The notes: generated from the sequence alone by a model not told the origin. A DNA stretch of 64,000 bases from Hyphomicrobium_A sp964620915 (GCA_964620915.1 CAZUKP010000008.1:1-64000), one strand, 5' to 3'; counted from the stretch's first letter, positions 1 through 9,239 are shown. Program-made: numbers and translations.

Positions 1-54
1 CTTGCGAACACCAGATTTTGAGTCTGGCGCGTCTACCGGTTCCGCCACTGGGGC
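1..54 (-). tRNA. tRNA-Leu (CAA), 3' part missing
   Basis: The reverse complement begins GCCCCAGTGGCGGAACCGG, giving a typical leucine tRNA acceptor 5' strand and D arm. The anticodon stem CCAGA/TCTGG encloses the loop CTCAAAA, so the anticodon is CAA (window positions 18-20 on the reverse strand). The long variable arm, T arm and 3' end lie beyond the left edge, so the gene is partial here. Confidence 0.93.
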
Positions 55-258
55 TGAGCGCTACGAGGCGCGCATAATAGCGAGGGTTGTTGCCCCGTCA
101 ACGCGCCTTGATAGCGCTTGCGGGTAAGTGGACCGTCAGAGCACGCTCCAGTCTGAATTTCAGCGAAAGGTTTACGAAAAGCTACGAAGTTTGTGGCTTC
201 TTGTGAATCTCATGGGGTCTGACCCCGCAAAGAGACAACAAAAAAGGAACGGCGCGCC

Positions 259-1293
259 ATGGACCAAGAGCCGTCCTCTCAAAAGGGTGAGCCCACCCCT
301 GAACTGGAATTCGTCCATAAAGTCCTGATTGTGGTCGGGATCGTGGGCTTCGCAGCGCTCCTTTATTTGCTCGGCGAGGTCTTTCTCCTCATCTTCACGT
401 CCATCTTGTTTGCTGTAGTTTTGCAGGCGCTTGCCCGGCCTATTGCGCGGCTCACGCATATCGGACGGCGCTTGTCGCTCCTCGTCGCCATTGTCGGCAT
501 CGTCGCCCTCGTAGGCGGTACCTTCTACCTCTTCGGCGCGCAGATTTCGACGCAGCTCGCCGTGCTGGTCGAGGAGCTTCCTGACGCGGCGGAAAGCCTT
601 TCCAAGAGTCTGCCCTTCTTTTCGGTGAGTTCAGTCATAAAGGACTCGTCGATCAGCAATCTGGTGACGAGCGCGTTCGCGTGGGGCTCGACCGTATTCG
701 GTGTGGTCGGGGCATTCGTCGTCGTTCTTGTTGCCGGCATCTACATCGCTGTTGATCCGCACGTCTATCGCTCCGGTTTCTTGATGCTGTTTCCGTCCTC
801 CACACAGGGGCTTGTCAAGGATACGCTCGATGACGCCGGCCTATCTTTGCACCATTGGCTGGCGGGCCAGCTCATCGCGATGATTCTTGTTGGCACAATG
901 ATCGGAGTTGGGCTCGCAATCATTGGCGTTCCCTCCTCGCTCGCACTTGGCCTTATCGCCGGAATGGCGGAGTTCATTCCAATCGCGGGGCCGATCCTTG
1001 GCGCCATCCCCGCGTTGCTATTGGCTTCGACTGTCAGCTGGCAGCTTGTCTTGTGGACGCTCGGCGTCTTCATCGTGGTGCAACAGGTCGAGGGCAACAT
1101 CATCATGCCAGTCATTTCAAAGCGCACAGTCGAGTTGCCGCCTGCGGTTGGGCTTTTCGCGCTTGTTGCGCTTGGCGTGATCTTCGGGCCGTTGGGTCTG
1201 CTACTCGGCTATCCGCTGGCTGTCGTCATTAGCGTGGTCGTTCGGCGCCTTTACATCCACGGTGCGCTGGGCGAGCCTCTGGGGGACGAATGA
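259..1293 (+). CDS. AI-2E family transporter (PerM/YdiK-like membrane protein)
   Basis: This 344-residue inner-membrane protein has the layout of the AI-2E/PerM (DUF20) family. A pair of hydrophobic segments lies near residues 22-60, with a third near 70-95. A soluble helical stretch follows, then a long C-terminal block of membrane helices (about 155-335). The segment with GMAEFIPIAGPILGAIPA near residues 235-252 is the conserved family core, and VQQVEGNIIMPVI near 275-287 matches the family's QxxE/P signature. The start at ATG 259 is supported by an AAGGA-type ribosome site about 10 nt upstream. Substrates of such proteins vary (autoinducer export, Na+/H+ antiport or metabolite efflux) and cannot be assigned here. 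It is convergent with the ecm operon and has no obvious partner. Confidence 0.9.
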   Translation: MDQEPSSQKGEPTPELEFVHKVLIVVGIVGFAALLYLLGEVFLLIFTSILFAVVLQALARPIARLTHIGRRLSLLVAIVGIVALVGGTFYLFGAQISTQLAVLVEELPDAAESLSKSLPFFSVSSVIKDSSISNLVTSAFAWGSTVFGVVGAFVVVLVAGIYIAVDPHVYRSGFLMLFPSSTQGLVKDTLDDAGLSLHHWLAGQLIAMILVGTMIGVGLAIIGVPSSLALGLIAGMAEFIPIAGPILGAIPALLLASTVSWQLVLWTLGVFIVVQQVEGNIIMPVISKRTVELPPAVGLFALVALGVIFGPLGLLLGYPLAVVISVVVRRLYIHGALGEPLGDE

Positions 1294-1331
1294 CCCGTCT
1301 TCGTCCGTCAACGAGCAGGCCTAATGCGCGG

Positions 1332-1682
1332 CTATTCCCAAGAGTATGTGATACGCCCGGTGTGATGCCGGCTTTCGATAATCCGCACGTGATCGCCGAC
1401 ATGCGGGTTGGCCGATTTCAATGCCGTGACGTTGACATGCCGGCCGTTGCTTAAGGCGACATAGACGGACAGGCTATTTCCAACCCTACCGGAATTGGAA
1501 ACACTCGACGGCCCAACCGAGAGGACCGTGCCCGGCAAGTGGGTGATCTCGGCTCTTCGGTCGTAGTCCATAAAGACGCCAAGGAGAGCGACGACCGCGA
1601 GGACGCCAAGGGGAATAATGGCCTTTTCTGCCCTTTGGCGCCACAACACGCGCTGCAGTTTGCGCCTGGATTCCTCGCGCAT
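1332..1682 (-). CDS. Small single-span membrane protein behind ecm, unknown function
   Basis: This 116-residue protein is not assigned to a named family. The N terminus is short and very basic (RRKLQRVLWRQRAEK). One transmembrane segment of about 17 residues follows at positions 19-37. The remaining soluble domain of about 75 residues is predicted outside the cytoplasm. It contains a beta-rich pattern with SVYVALSNGRHVNVTA and VGDHVRIIESR, suggesting a small OB/SH3-like barrel (inference). It starts 32 nt after the ecm stop on the same strand, so the two are probably co-transcribed. Nothing in it indicates an enzymatic role in the ethylmalonyl-CoA pathway. Confidence 0.7.
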   Translation of the reverse strand: MREESRRKLQRVLWRQRAEKAIIPLGVLAVVALLGVFMDYDRRAEITHLPGTVLSVGPSSVSNSGRVGNSLSVYVALSNGRHVNVTALKSANPHVGDHVRIIESRHHTGRITYSWE

Positions 1683-1714
1683 CGCTTAGTGTTCTCCAAC
1701 CGTCTTTGAGCGTC

Positions 1715-3736
1715 TCAAGCCGCTTTGGCTTGGCCTGCGACCAGCTTGACGATGTCGCTCATGATGTCGTTGAGCTGGAAGTCCTTCGGCGTGTAGACCG
1801 CCGCGACACCCATGGCCTTCAGCGTCTTGGCATCCTCCGGTGGAATAATGCCTCCCACAACGACGGGCACGTCATCCAGCCCTTCCGCGCGCATGCGCTC
1901 CACGACCTCACGCACGAGAGGAACGTGGCTGCCCGACAGGATGGACAGCCCGACAACATGCACGGCCTCATCGAGGGCTGCACGCGCGATCTGCGAGGGC
2001 GTCAGGCGGATGCCCTCGTAAACAACTTCCATACCGCAATCGCGCGCACGCACGGCAATCTGTTCGGCACCATTGGAATGACCGTCGAGTCCCGGCTTGC
2101 CGACGAGGAACTTCAAGCGCCGGCCAAGCTTGCCGGAGACCGCCACGACCGCCTGGCGCACGTCGTCGAGATCGCCGCCGGTTCCCTGCAGAGCTGCCTG
2201 CGATACACCTGTTGGTGCCCGGTATTCGCCAAAGATTTTGCGTAGGACGCCACCCCACTCACCGGTCGTGACGCCGGCTTTCGCGCAGGCGATCGAGGGC
2301 TCCATGATGTTGGTCCCCTCTTTGGCTGCGCGTTCCAGATCCGCAAGCGCCGTTTTGACGGCCGCGTCGTCGCGCTCGGCGCGCCAGGCTTTGAGGCGCT
2401 CGACCTGCTCAGCCTCAAAGGCCGGGTCGACCGTCTGAATCGATCCCTCGCCGGTCGACAATGGAGAAGGTTCGGTTTCCGTCCACTTGTTGACGCCGAC
2501 GACGACTTGCTCGCCTGTCTCGATGTGGCGCAATCGCTCCGTGTTGCTCTCCACAAGGCGCCGCTTCATGTAGTCGATCGCCTCGACAGCGCCGCCCATG
2601 TCATCGATTGTCTTAAGCTCGGCCCGCGCTTCTTCCTTCAATTGCGCCACCTTGGCCGCAATCTCGGTCGAGCCGTCGAAAATGTCGGCGTACTCCAGAA
2701 GGTCGGTCTCATAGGCGAGGATCTGCTGCATGCGCAAAGACCATTGCTGGTCCCACGGGCGCGGCAGACCTAAGGCCTCGTTCCAGGCTGGGAGCTGCAC
2801 GGCGCGCGCGCGTGCGCCCTTTGACAGGGTAACGGCTAACATCTCAAGAAGGATGCGATAGACGTTGTTTTCCGCCTGCTGCTCGGTGAGGCCGAGAGAG
2901 TTGACCTGAACGCCGTAGCGGAATCGGCGGTATTTCGGATCGGTCACGCCGTAGCGCTCTTTGGTGATTTCACTCCATAGCTCGACGAAGGCGCGCATCT
3001 TGCAGATCTCAGTCACGAAGCGCAGGCCGGCATTGACGAAGAACGAGACGCGCCCGACGACGTTGCCGAACTCTTCAGGTTCCACTTCACCCGAGGCCTT
3101 GACCCTGTCGAGGACCGCTTGAGCTGTGGCGAGGGCATAGGCGAGTTCTTGCACCGGTGTCGCACCCGCTTCTTGCAGATGATAGGAGCACACGTTCGTC
3201 GGATTCCACTTCGGCACCTCACGCGTGGAAAAGACGATCGTGTCCTTGATGAGCCGTAAGGAGGGATCGGGCGGGAACACGTAGGTGCCACGCGAGAGGT
3301 ACTCCTTGATGATGTCGTTCTGGATGGTGCCGGTGAGCTTTCTGCGGTCAGTGCCTTGCTCATCAGCCACGGCCACGTACAGCGATAACAGCCAGGCCGC
3401 CGTTGCGTTGATCGTCATGGACGTATTCATCTGATCGAGCGGAATGCCGTCGAGCAGGGCGTGCATGTCGCCGAGATGAGAGACCGGCACGCCGACCTTG
3501 CCGACTTCGCCTTTGGCGAGTTCGTTGTCGCTGTCGTAGCCAGTCTGTGTCGGCAGGTCGAAAGCGATGGACAGGCCCGTCTGTCCCTTCGCAAGGTTCT
3601 TGCGGTAGAGCTCGTTGGACTTGGTGGCCGTGGAATGACCGGCGTAGGTCCTGAAAATCCAGGGCCTGTCCGGTCTGCGCTCTTCGCTTGCTTGTGCGGG
3701 TGACGCCGCCGTGCCCCCACTCTTGTCCTCGGCCAT
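1715..3736 (-). CDS. ecm: Ethylmalonyl-CoA mutase (coenzyme B12-dependent)
   Basis: This 673-residue protein converts (2R)-ethylmalonyl-CoA to (2S)-methylsuccinyl-CoA in the ethylmalonyl-CoA pathway. The N-terminal two thirds are the methylmalonyl-CoA-mutase-type TIM barrel. It includes RPWIFRTYAGHSTA near residues 24-37 and the substrate-channel stretch IAFDLPTQTGYDSDN near 57-71. The C-terminal 135 residues are the cobalamin-binding domain with the DxHxxG motif (D551, H553, G556), which supplies the lower axial histidine. Length and the fused single-chain layout match Ecm/MeaA rather than the two-chain methylmalonyl-CoA mutase. ATG 3736 is preceded by a GAGGATGGAG stretch. The gene is divergent from ccr across a 562-bp intergenic region, so the two consecutive pathway steps may share control. 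Confidence 0.95.
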   Translation of the reverse strand: MAEDKSGGTAASPAQASEERRPDRPWIFRTYAGHSTATKSNELYRKNLAKGQTGLSIAFDLPTQTGYDSDNELAKGEVGKVGVPVSHLGDMHALLDGIPLDQMNTSMTINATAAWLLSLYVAVADEQGTDRRKLTGTIQNDIIKEYLSRGTYVFPPDPSLRLIKDTIVFSTREVPKWNPTNVCSYHLQEAGATPVQELAYALATAQAVLDRVKASGEVEPEEFGNVVGRVSFFVNAGLRFVTEICKMRAFVELWSEITKERYGVTDPKYRRFRYGVQVNSLGLTEQQAENNVYRILLEMLAVTLSKGARARAVQLPAWNEALGLPRPWDQQWSLRMQQILAYETDLLEYADIFDGSTEIAAKVAQLKEEARAELKTIDDMGGAVEAIDYMKRRLVESNTERLRHIETGEQVVVGVNKWTETEPSPLSTGEGSIQTVDPAFEAEQVERLKAWRAERDDAAVKTALADLERAAKEGTNIMEPSIACAKAGVTTGEWGGVLRKIFGEYRAPTGVSQAALQGTGGDLDDVRQAVVAVSGKLGRRLKFLVGKPGLDGHSNGAEQIAVRARDCGMEVVYEGIRLTPSQIARAALDEAVHVVGLSILSGSHVPLVREVVERMRAEGLDDVPVVVGGIIPPEDAKTLKAMGVAAVYTPKDFQLNDIMSDIVKLVAGQAKAA

Positions 3737-4298
3737 GCTCCATCCTCAAGTGCCATAAACTAAACGCGGACACCTAAATTACCCTGCTGAAGCTGCAATG
3801 CAAAACCGCCGTTGCTGGCGTGCGCGGGTTGATGCCGCCTGGTAAAGCCGGCGCGGCGGGCGCGATCTACGCGACTGGCAAGCCCGGACTGAGGACTCGG
3901 TGGCCAGGCCAAAAAGAAGGTGGACGGCACCGGCGTGGCAGCCAGATCCAGGCTGGCCGCGGCCGTATGCCACTTACCGCACCGCCTAATACGGTCGCCA
4001 GTGCCACCATTTTAGGCATGCGCAAGGGGATAGCCCCCAGCCGGGTTGATTAATCCAAAGTCGGCGTTTCTCAGCATTTAGGTTGCTCAAATCCCCTGGA
4101 TTGGGCTTGCAGCCGGTCCACTCCCGCCCTTTAACGGTGAACACTGTCAAGGTTGCGTTGCGGCGTCGCGGGATAGGTGGCAGCCTCTTCATTGCACCGC
4201 AAAAACGTGCTTGAAACGTGGGTGGATCGTTGCGTGATTTCCGCGGCAATGCAAAAAACGGCCCACACGGGGGTGGGACCACAACAAGGGAGCCAGGA
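3737..4298. other. Divergent ecm-ccr intergenic region
   Basis: This is 562 bp without a convincing gene. It must hold the promoters of both ecm and ccr. The half nearer ecm is GC-rich with many weak inverted repeats. The half nearer ccr contains the perfect 8-bp palindrome GATTAATC near 4048 and several TTGCG repeats. I see no clear -35/-10 pair, no cobalamin-riboswitch signature, and no protein-like reading frame. A regulator operator is likely here but cannot be pinpointed by eye. Confidence 0.5.
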
Positions 4299-5621
4299 AT
4301 GTCGAGCCAAAGCGCCGCTACAACAACTGAAGCCGGGATAGGTGCGCCGGCCCTTGTTGCTGCGAAAAAGGATCTCTACGAGGTCGGTGAGATCCCACCG
4401 CTCGGCCATGTTCCCAAGAACATGTACGCTTGGGCCATCCGCAAGGAGCGTCACGGCGAGCCCGACACAGCGATGCAGATCGAGGTGCTGCCGACGTGGG
4501 AACTCGACAGCCACGACGTGCTCGTTCTCGTCATGGCAGCCGGCGTGAATTACAACGGCGTATGGGCCTCACTCGGTAAGCCGATCTCGCCGCTCGATGG
4601 CCACAAGAACCCCTATCACATCGCCGGGTCCGATGCCTCCGGCATCGTCTGGGCTGTCGGCTCCAAAGTGAAACGTTGGAAAGTCGGCGATGAGGTCGTC
4701 ATTCACTGTAACCAGGATGACGGCGACGACGAGGAGTGCAACGGCGGCGATCCGATGTTCTCGACCTCGCAACGCATCTGGGGTTACGAGACTCCGGATG
4801 GCTCGTTCGCACAGTTCTGCCGCGTGCAGGATCGCCAGCTGCTGGAGCGTCCGCGCCACCTCACCTGGGAAGAGAGCGCCTGCTATACTCTGACGCTCGC
4901 CACTGCCTATCGCATGCTGTTCGGGCATCGCCCGAACGTGCTGCGTCCCGGTCACAACGTGCTCGTGTGGGGCGCCTCCGGCGGTCTTGGCTCGTTTGCC
5001 GTTCAGCTCTGCGCGACCTCAGGCGCTAATGCCATCGGCGTCGTCTCCGACGACGACAAGCGCGACTTCGTGATGCAGCTGGGCGCCCGCGGCGTCATTA
5101 ACCGCAAGGACTTCGATTGTTGGGGTGAGCTGCCTACGGTCGGCACGCCGGAGTACGATACGTGGTTCAAGAATGCGCGCAAGTTCGGTGCAGCGATTTG
5201 GGAGCTCACAGGCAAGGGCAATAACGTCGACAGCGTATTCGAGCACCCCGGCCAGTCGACGTTTCCTGTCTCGGTGTTTGTGGTGAAGCGCGGCGGTATG
5301 GTCGTCATTTGTGCCGGCACGACGGGCTACAATCTCACTATGGACGCCCGATATCTCTGGATGCACCAGAAGCGCGTTCAAGGCTCCCACTTTGCCAACC
5401 TGATGCAAGCCTCTCAGGCCAATAAGCTTGTCGTTGAACGGCGGATCGACCCATGCATGTCGGAGGTCTTCCCTTGGGAGCAGATTCCCAAGGCCCACAT
5501 GCGCATGTACCAGAACGAGCACAAGCCGGGAAATATGGCTGTGCTGGTCTCGGCGCCGACGACGGGGTTGCGCACGATTGAGGATGTGATCGAAGCTAGC
5601 GAACAGATGCGCTCGGCCTGA
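4299..5621 (+). CDS. ccr: Crotonyl-CoA carboxylase/reductase
   Basis: This 440-residue MDR-superfamily enzyme catalyses NADPH-dependent reductive carboxylation of crotonyl-CoA to (2S)-ethylmalonyl-CoA, the entry reaction of the ethylmalonyl-CoA pathway. The catalytic-domain start carries PLGHVPKNMYAWAIRKERHG near residues 34-53 and GVNYNGVWA near 82-90. The nucleotide-binding loop VWGASGGLGSF is at about 223-233. The YHIAGSDASGIVWAVG segment (106-121) is typical of Ccr rather than of simple quinone oxidoreductases. I chose ATG 4299 because AGGGAG lies about 7 nt upstream and the length then equals that of characterised Ccr proteins. An upstream in-frame ATG at 4218 would add 27 residues without family resemblance. 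It faces ecm divergently. Confidence 0.96.
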   Translation: MSSQSAATTTEAGIGAPALVAAKKDLYEVGEIPPLGHVPKNMYAWAIRKERHGEPDTAMQIEVLPTWELDSHDVLVLVMAAGVNYNGVWASLGKPISPLDGHKNPYHIAGSDASGIVWAVGSKVKRWKVGDEVVIHCNQDDGDDEECNGGDPMFSTSQRIWGYETPDGSFAQFCRVQDRQLLERPRHLTWEESACYTLTLATAYRMLFGHRPNVLRPGHNVLVWGASGGLGSFAVQLCATSGANAIGVVSDDDKRDFVMQLGARGVINRKDFDCWGELPTVGTPEYDTWFKNARKFGAAIWELTGKGNNVDSVFEHPGQSTFPVSVFVVKRGGMVVICAGTTGYNLTMDARYLWMHQKRVQGSHFANLMQASQANKLVVERRIDPCMSEVFPWEQIPKAHMRMYQNEHKPGNMAVLVSAPTTGLRTIEDVIEASEQMRSA

Positions 5622-5679
5622 TCTAAACCGACGTCGCCTGCGGATTTTGCCGATCCGAGGATAATCTCCAAGGCGCGCA

Positions 5680-5700
5680 AGAACGCTCCGGAAGCGTTCT
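5680..5700. terminator. Perfect hairpin between convergent ccr and yihY
   Basis: AGAACGCT, loop CCGGA, AGCGTTCT form a perfect 8-bp stem. It sits 58 nt after the ccr stop and touches the stop codon of the convergent membrane-protein gene. There is no T tract on either side, so it may be a weak bidirectional terminator or a transcript-stabilising hairpin. Confidence 0.5.
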
Positions 5701-6590
5701 CATGCGCGTGCTTGCGATTTGGTTGCGGCGTCGTAGTCCAAACGGTGGACCCCCAGCTTCTTCAACTCGAAAATTCCGCGATTGAGCTCAGCGCCCAGGA
5801 TAATAATCACCGCGGAGAGCTGGAAGAAGATCAGCGCCACCATCAGCTGCGAGAGCCCGGCATAAAAGCGAGTGTAGTCGCTGAAGTTGAGATAATAGGA
5901 ATATAAACTCGCCATGGTAATCCACAGCACCATGGAGATCAGAACGCCGGGCCAGACGTCTTTGACCCTACGGCGGCCGGCGGCCAGCCAAAGATGGAAG
6001 GCAAACAGCTGTGCCGACATGACAGCGGCAGCAAACAGATATCGCAGACCGGCGCCGAACCAAGTGTGGTCGACGAATGACATGAAATAGGAGAACGAGT
6101 TGTTGATTGTTGGGTCGACGCGCGCTGCAAACACGGGTGCGACGAGGATGAACCAAGTGAGAAAGAGCATGGACGCCGCGCTGATCAAGACAAAGAACAT
6201 GCTGCGCAGAAGGCAAACTAAGTAGGGCCGCTTTTCGACCACCCGGTAGGCCCCGTTAAGCGCGGCTCTCAAGGTCTCGATGGCGCTTGTTGCGAAGAAC
6301 AACGACAGCCCGGCGCTTGCCGTCAAAAGGTCGATGCGCGTGCCGCCCATGATGGAGTCGACCTGCGGTGCGATCCCTTGCACAACCTTTTCGGGCAAAA
6401 TTTGAAAAAGATGTGCCACCGCTTGGGCCGCGAGCTCACGCCCGCCGAAGATGCCTGCGAGCGCCCCCAGAAAAATGCAGAATGGAAAAAGTGAGACAAC
6501 GAACGAGAACGCGACGGCTCCGGCCATTGCAAATCCGCTGTGCTCGTAGAGGCGGTAGATAGCTTCGAGCAACGTGCGGTAGCGCTGCAT
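5700..6590 (-). CDS. YihY/BrkB family inner-membrane protein
   Basis: This 296-residue protein matches the YihY/BrkB (formerly tRNA-processing 'RNase BN') family in length and pattern. The N-terminal amphipathic segment leads into GAVAFSFVVSLFPFCIFLGAL (about residues 24-44), the first membrane span. The conserved stretch SIMGGTRIDLLTASAGLSLFFATSAIE near 78-104 follows, and then four to five further hydrophobic segments. The C terminus includes LGAELNRGIFE, a family motif with a conserved glutamate in a late helix. Its function is not established; members are described as membrane proteins of unknown transport role. It sits between ccr and mcd on the opposite strand and shows no direct link to that pathway. 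Confidence 0.88.
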   Translation of the reverse strand: MQRYRTLLEAIYRLYEHSGFAMAGAVAFSFVVSLFPFCIFLGALAGIFGGRELAAQAVAHLFQILPEKVVQGIAPQVDSIMGGTRIDLLTASAGLSLFFATSAIETLRAALNGAYRVVEKRPYLVCLLRSMFFVLISAASMLFLTWFILVAPVFAARVDPTINNSFSYFMSFVDHTWFGAGLRYLFAAAVMSAQLFAFHLWLAAGRRRVKDVWPGVLISMVLWITMASLYSYYLNFSDYTRFYAGLSQLMVALIFFQLSAVIIILGAELNRGIFELKKLGVHRLDYDAATKSQARA

Positions 6591-6790
6591 ACTGTAATCT
6601 CCTAGCGTCTTTCTGGCCGCAAGCTAGCCTTGTGCATAAGGCAGGTCTATGTCGCCATCGCCGCGCCTTTGGCAAGGCGCCAAAGAGTCTTAATGGCTCG
6701 TATGCTGCATCGCGCACGCAGGCGGCGTGGACTGTTGGCGCAACCTTGCCTACACTGTGTTTGATTGAACTGAACAATCCGGTGACTCGG

Positions 6791-7360
6791 GTGGCTAAGG
6801 AGAGAAGGCGGCGAGGAAGCACTCGGGCGGGACGGGCGCGTCGCGGAAGGCCAGCTCCCCCCCCAGCTTCGGCGCGTGCTACGCCCAGACCTAGCCGCTT
6901 ATCCGAAAGGCTGAGCGGGATCGGCGATACCGGTTCAGTCGAAAGCGACACAAGTCTGCCGAAGCGCTCCGACGCTCCGCCGCTTCCCCCTCCAATACCC
7001 CAAGAGATGTCATTGCAGGGCGACTGGGCCGCGGAAGGTGCTGATGGCGCGTTCGGAGACGCCGAAGAATTTGGGCTACGCATGATTGCCGCACTTGAGG
7101 CAATGCCAAGCCTTGAGCCGGACTGTGAAGAAATTTTGGTGTCTGAAGCTTCTGTTATGATTGTTGAGACGGGCGATCCTGCATCGGGCGGCCAAAATCC
7201 GGGAGGTGGGGCGATAAATCCGCTAGCTTCCCTGAGCGTGCGCCTCCGAAACGTCGACGAAACCGCCAAAGCCGATGGGTCAAAGCGGGACGTCGTTCAA
7301 AGTCACGGCGAGGAGGTCGAGGTCGAGATCGTCCTGCCGGACCATGAGGACGCCAACTAA
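6791..7360 (+). CDS. Hypothetical protein with disordered Arg/Pro-rich N terminus and acidic C terminus
   Basis: This reading frame of 189 residues is counted from GTG 6791. A longer version with an upstream ATG at 6632 would overlap the promoter side of the yihY gene. No family is recognised. The first 60 residues are rich in arginine, proline and serine. The central part is acidic (WAAEGADGAFGDAEEFG), and residues 110-189 alternate hydrophobic and acidic residues, ending EVEVEIVLPDHEDAN. It is oriented with mcd, ending 190 bp upstream of it. A competing frame on the opposite strand is equally long but low-complexity. I rate it as possibly real. A shorter protein from ATG 7007 would keep only the acidic half. 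Confidence 0.42.
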   Translation: MAKERRRRGSTRAGRARRGRPAPPPASARATPRPSRLSERLSGIGDTGSVESDTSLPKRSDAPPLPPPIPQEMSLQGDWAAEGADGAFGDAEEFGLRMIAALEAMPSLEPDCEEILVSEASVMIVETGDPASGGQNPGGGAINPLASLSVRLRNVDETAKADGSKRDVVQSHGEEVEVEIVLPDHEDAN

Positions 7361-7550
7361 TCCGTCATCCGACAAGCCTCGTAACAAACGTTGCCAATGC
7401 CGCAATCTAGGGTAAATGACGGCGGCGACGAACGCGCGCACCTGTGCAAGGGCGATTGCCTTGGCGCGCTTCTCGACTATCCTGCGCCGAAATTGATGCG
7501 TTGGTGCGGCGCTCGCCGGCCAGCGAGCCCATCCAAAAAAGGAGACCACG

Positions 7551-9230
7551 ATGTCGACCGCGGCGCTCACGGCTGAGCAAAACTTTGTTGCAGCCGATCC
7601 TAAGGCTCTTCTTCAGCAGGCCGAAGACGCCGTCGCGGCGGCAGACAAGGTCCTGCAGACTGCCAAATTAAGCGTGCGCGCCAAAGTCGAGGAGGCTGGC
7701 GGCGTCGACGCCGCTCAACACGCCGCTCACGGCCTAGCCTGGCTGGCAACGACTGTGGAAGGCTTGCGCCAGATGCACGTGTGGGCGCGCCGGCTGTCGG
7801 AAGAGGACCGCTTTGGCGAATTTGAGCAGCTTTTGCTCGTCGCAGGTTTTGCAGAGTATCTGGCTCAGATTGCTGGCGGCATTCCTATGAGCCAGTTGGA
7901 GATGATCCGCCCCGAGGCGCTCGGCGTCGACAAGGCCACTGTCCGGGCTTTCGAGGACGAAGTCGCTGATCTCGTTGCGGCGGGCAACACCCAAGCGATC
8001 AAGTCGCGGCTTGCCGAACTCATCGCCGCCCAGCCTGGTGCCACGACCTTCGGCGATACGGGTCTCGACGAACTGCATCGCGAGATGCAAGAGCAGATGC
8101 GCAAGTTCTGCGATGCAGAGGTTACCCCGCACGCACACGAATGGCACCTTGCGAACGCCTACATTCCGATTGAAGTGATCAACCAGCTCGCCGAGCTTGG
8201 TGTCTTTGGCTTGTCGCTGCCTGAGGAATTTGGCGGGCTCGGTCTCGGCAAGGAGGCGATGTGCGTTGTCTCCGAAGAGCTTTCCCGCGGCTACATCGGT
8301 GTTGGATCGCTCGGTACGCGTTCGGAAATTGCGGGCGAGCTCATCCACAATAACGGCACCGACGAGCAGAAGCAGACGCTTCTGCCGAAGATTGCGAGCG
8401 GCGAAATCCTCCCCACGGCGGTCTTCACCGAGCCCAACACCGGCTCGGATCTCGCCTCGTTGAAAACCCGCGCTGTGAAGGACGGCGACAGTTACGTTGT
8501 CACGGGCCAAAAGACCTGGATCACGCATCCCGTGCGCGCCGACCTCATGACGCTGCTCGTGCGTACGAACCCGGACGAGAAAGGCTATCGCGGTCTTTCC
8601 ATGCTACTTGCCGAAAAGCCGCGCGGCACCGATGAGAATCCTTTCCCAGCCGAGGGGATGTCGGGCGGAGAGATCGAGGTGCTGGGTTATCGCGGCATGA
8701 AGGAGTACGACATCTCCTTCGATGGCTTCAAAGTTCCTGAATCACAGCTCCTAGGCGGCGCCGAAGGTCAGGGCTTTAAGCAGCTCATGAACACGTTTGA
8801 GGGCGCGCGCATTCAGACAGCTGCGCGCGCAGTCGGTGTTGCCCAATCGGCGATGGACTTAGGGCTCAAGTACGCGCTGGAGCGCAACCAGTTCGGCAAG
8901 CCGATCTATTCGTTCCCGCGTGTTGCCAACAAAGTTGTCATGATGGCCGTGGAGACGATGATCGCCCGCCAGCTCACCTACTTCGCCGCACGCGAGAAAG
9001 ATGAAGGACGCCGCTGCGACCTTGAGGCCGGCATGGCCAAGCTCTTGGGCGCACGCGTTGCGTGGGCCAACGCGGACAACGCACTGCAGATCCACGGGGG
9101 CAACGGCTTCGCGTTGGAATATCCCATCAGCCGCGTGCTGTGCGACTCGCGCATCCTCAACATCTTTGAAGGTGCAGCCGAGATCCAAGCGCAGGTCATC
9201 GCGCGGCGTTTGCTCGAGGGAGCGAACTAG
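7551..9230 (+). CDS. mcd: (2S)-Methylsuccinyl-CoA dehydrogenase
   Basis: This 559-residue FAD enzyme of the acyl-CoA dehydrogenase superfamily oxidises methylsuccinyl-CoA to mesaconyl-CoA, the step after Ecm. It has the extra N-terminal helical domain of about 160 residues that distinguishes Mcd from ordinary acyl-CoA dehydrogenases. The usual N-terminal, beta and C-terminal dehydrogenase domains follow, with AVFTEPNTGSDLASLKTRA near 288-306 and QKTWITHP near 322-329. The C terminus carries LQIHGGNGFALEYPISR and IFEGAAEIQAQVIARRLLEG, the adenine-binding and quaternary-contact region. ATG 7551 follows AAAGGAGA by about 7 nt. An SDR gene starts 9 nt after its stop, so they are likely co-transcribed. 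Confidence 0.93.
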   Translation: MSTAALTAEQNFVAADPKALLQQAEDAVAAADKVLQTAKLSVRAKVEEAGGVDAAQHAAHGLAWLATTVEGLRQMHVWARRLSEEDRFGEFEQLLLVAGFAEYLAQIAGGIPMSQLEMIRPEALGVDKATVRAFEDEVADLVAAGNTQAIKSRLAELIAAQPGATTFGDTGLDELHREMQEQMRKFCDAEVTPHAHEWHLANAYIPIEVINQLAELGVFGLSLPEEFGGLGLGKEAMCVVSEELSRGYIGVGSLGTRSEIAGELIHNNGTDEQKQTLLPKIASGEILPTAVFTEPNTGSDLASLKTRAVKDGDSYVVTGQKTWITHPVRADLMTLLVRTNPDEKGYRGLSMLLAEKPRGTDENPFPAEGMSGGEIEVLGYRGMKEYDISFDGFKVPESQLLGGAEGQGFKQLMNTFEGARIQTAARAVGVAQSAMDLGLKYALERNQFGKPIYSFPRVANKVVMMAVETMIARQLTYFAAREKDEGRRCDLEAGMAKLLGARVAWANADNALQIHGGNGFALEYPISRVLCDSRILNIFEGAAEIQAQVIARRLLEGAN

Positions 9231-9239
9231 GGATCGAAT

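Noticed and set aside
3737..4298. Cobalamin riboswitch upstream of the B12-dependent mutase
   Set aside because: No B12-box-like sequence or characteristic multi-helix arrangement could be found, and mutase genes are not usual riboswitch targets.
6436..7269. 277-codon frame on the reverse strand overlapping the yihY start
   Set aside because: It covers the N-terminal part of the well-supported yihY gene and has a serine/arginine-rich composition typical of shadow frames.
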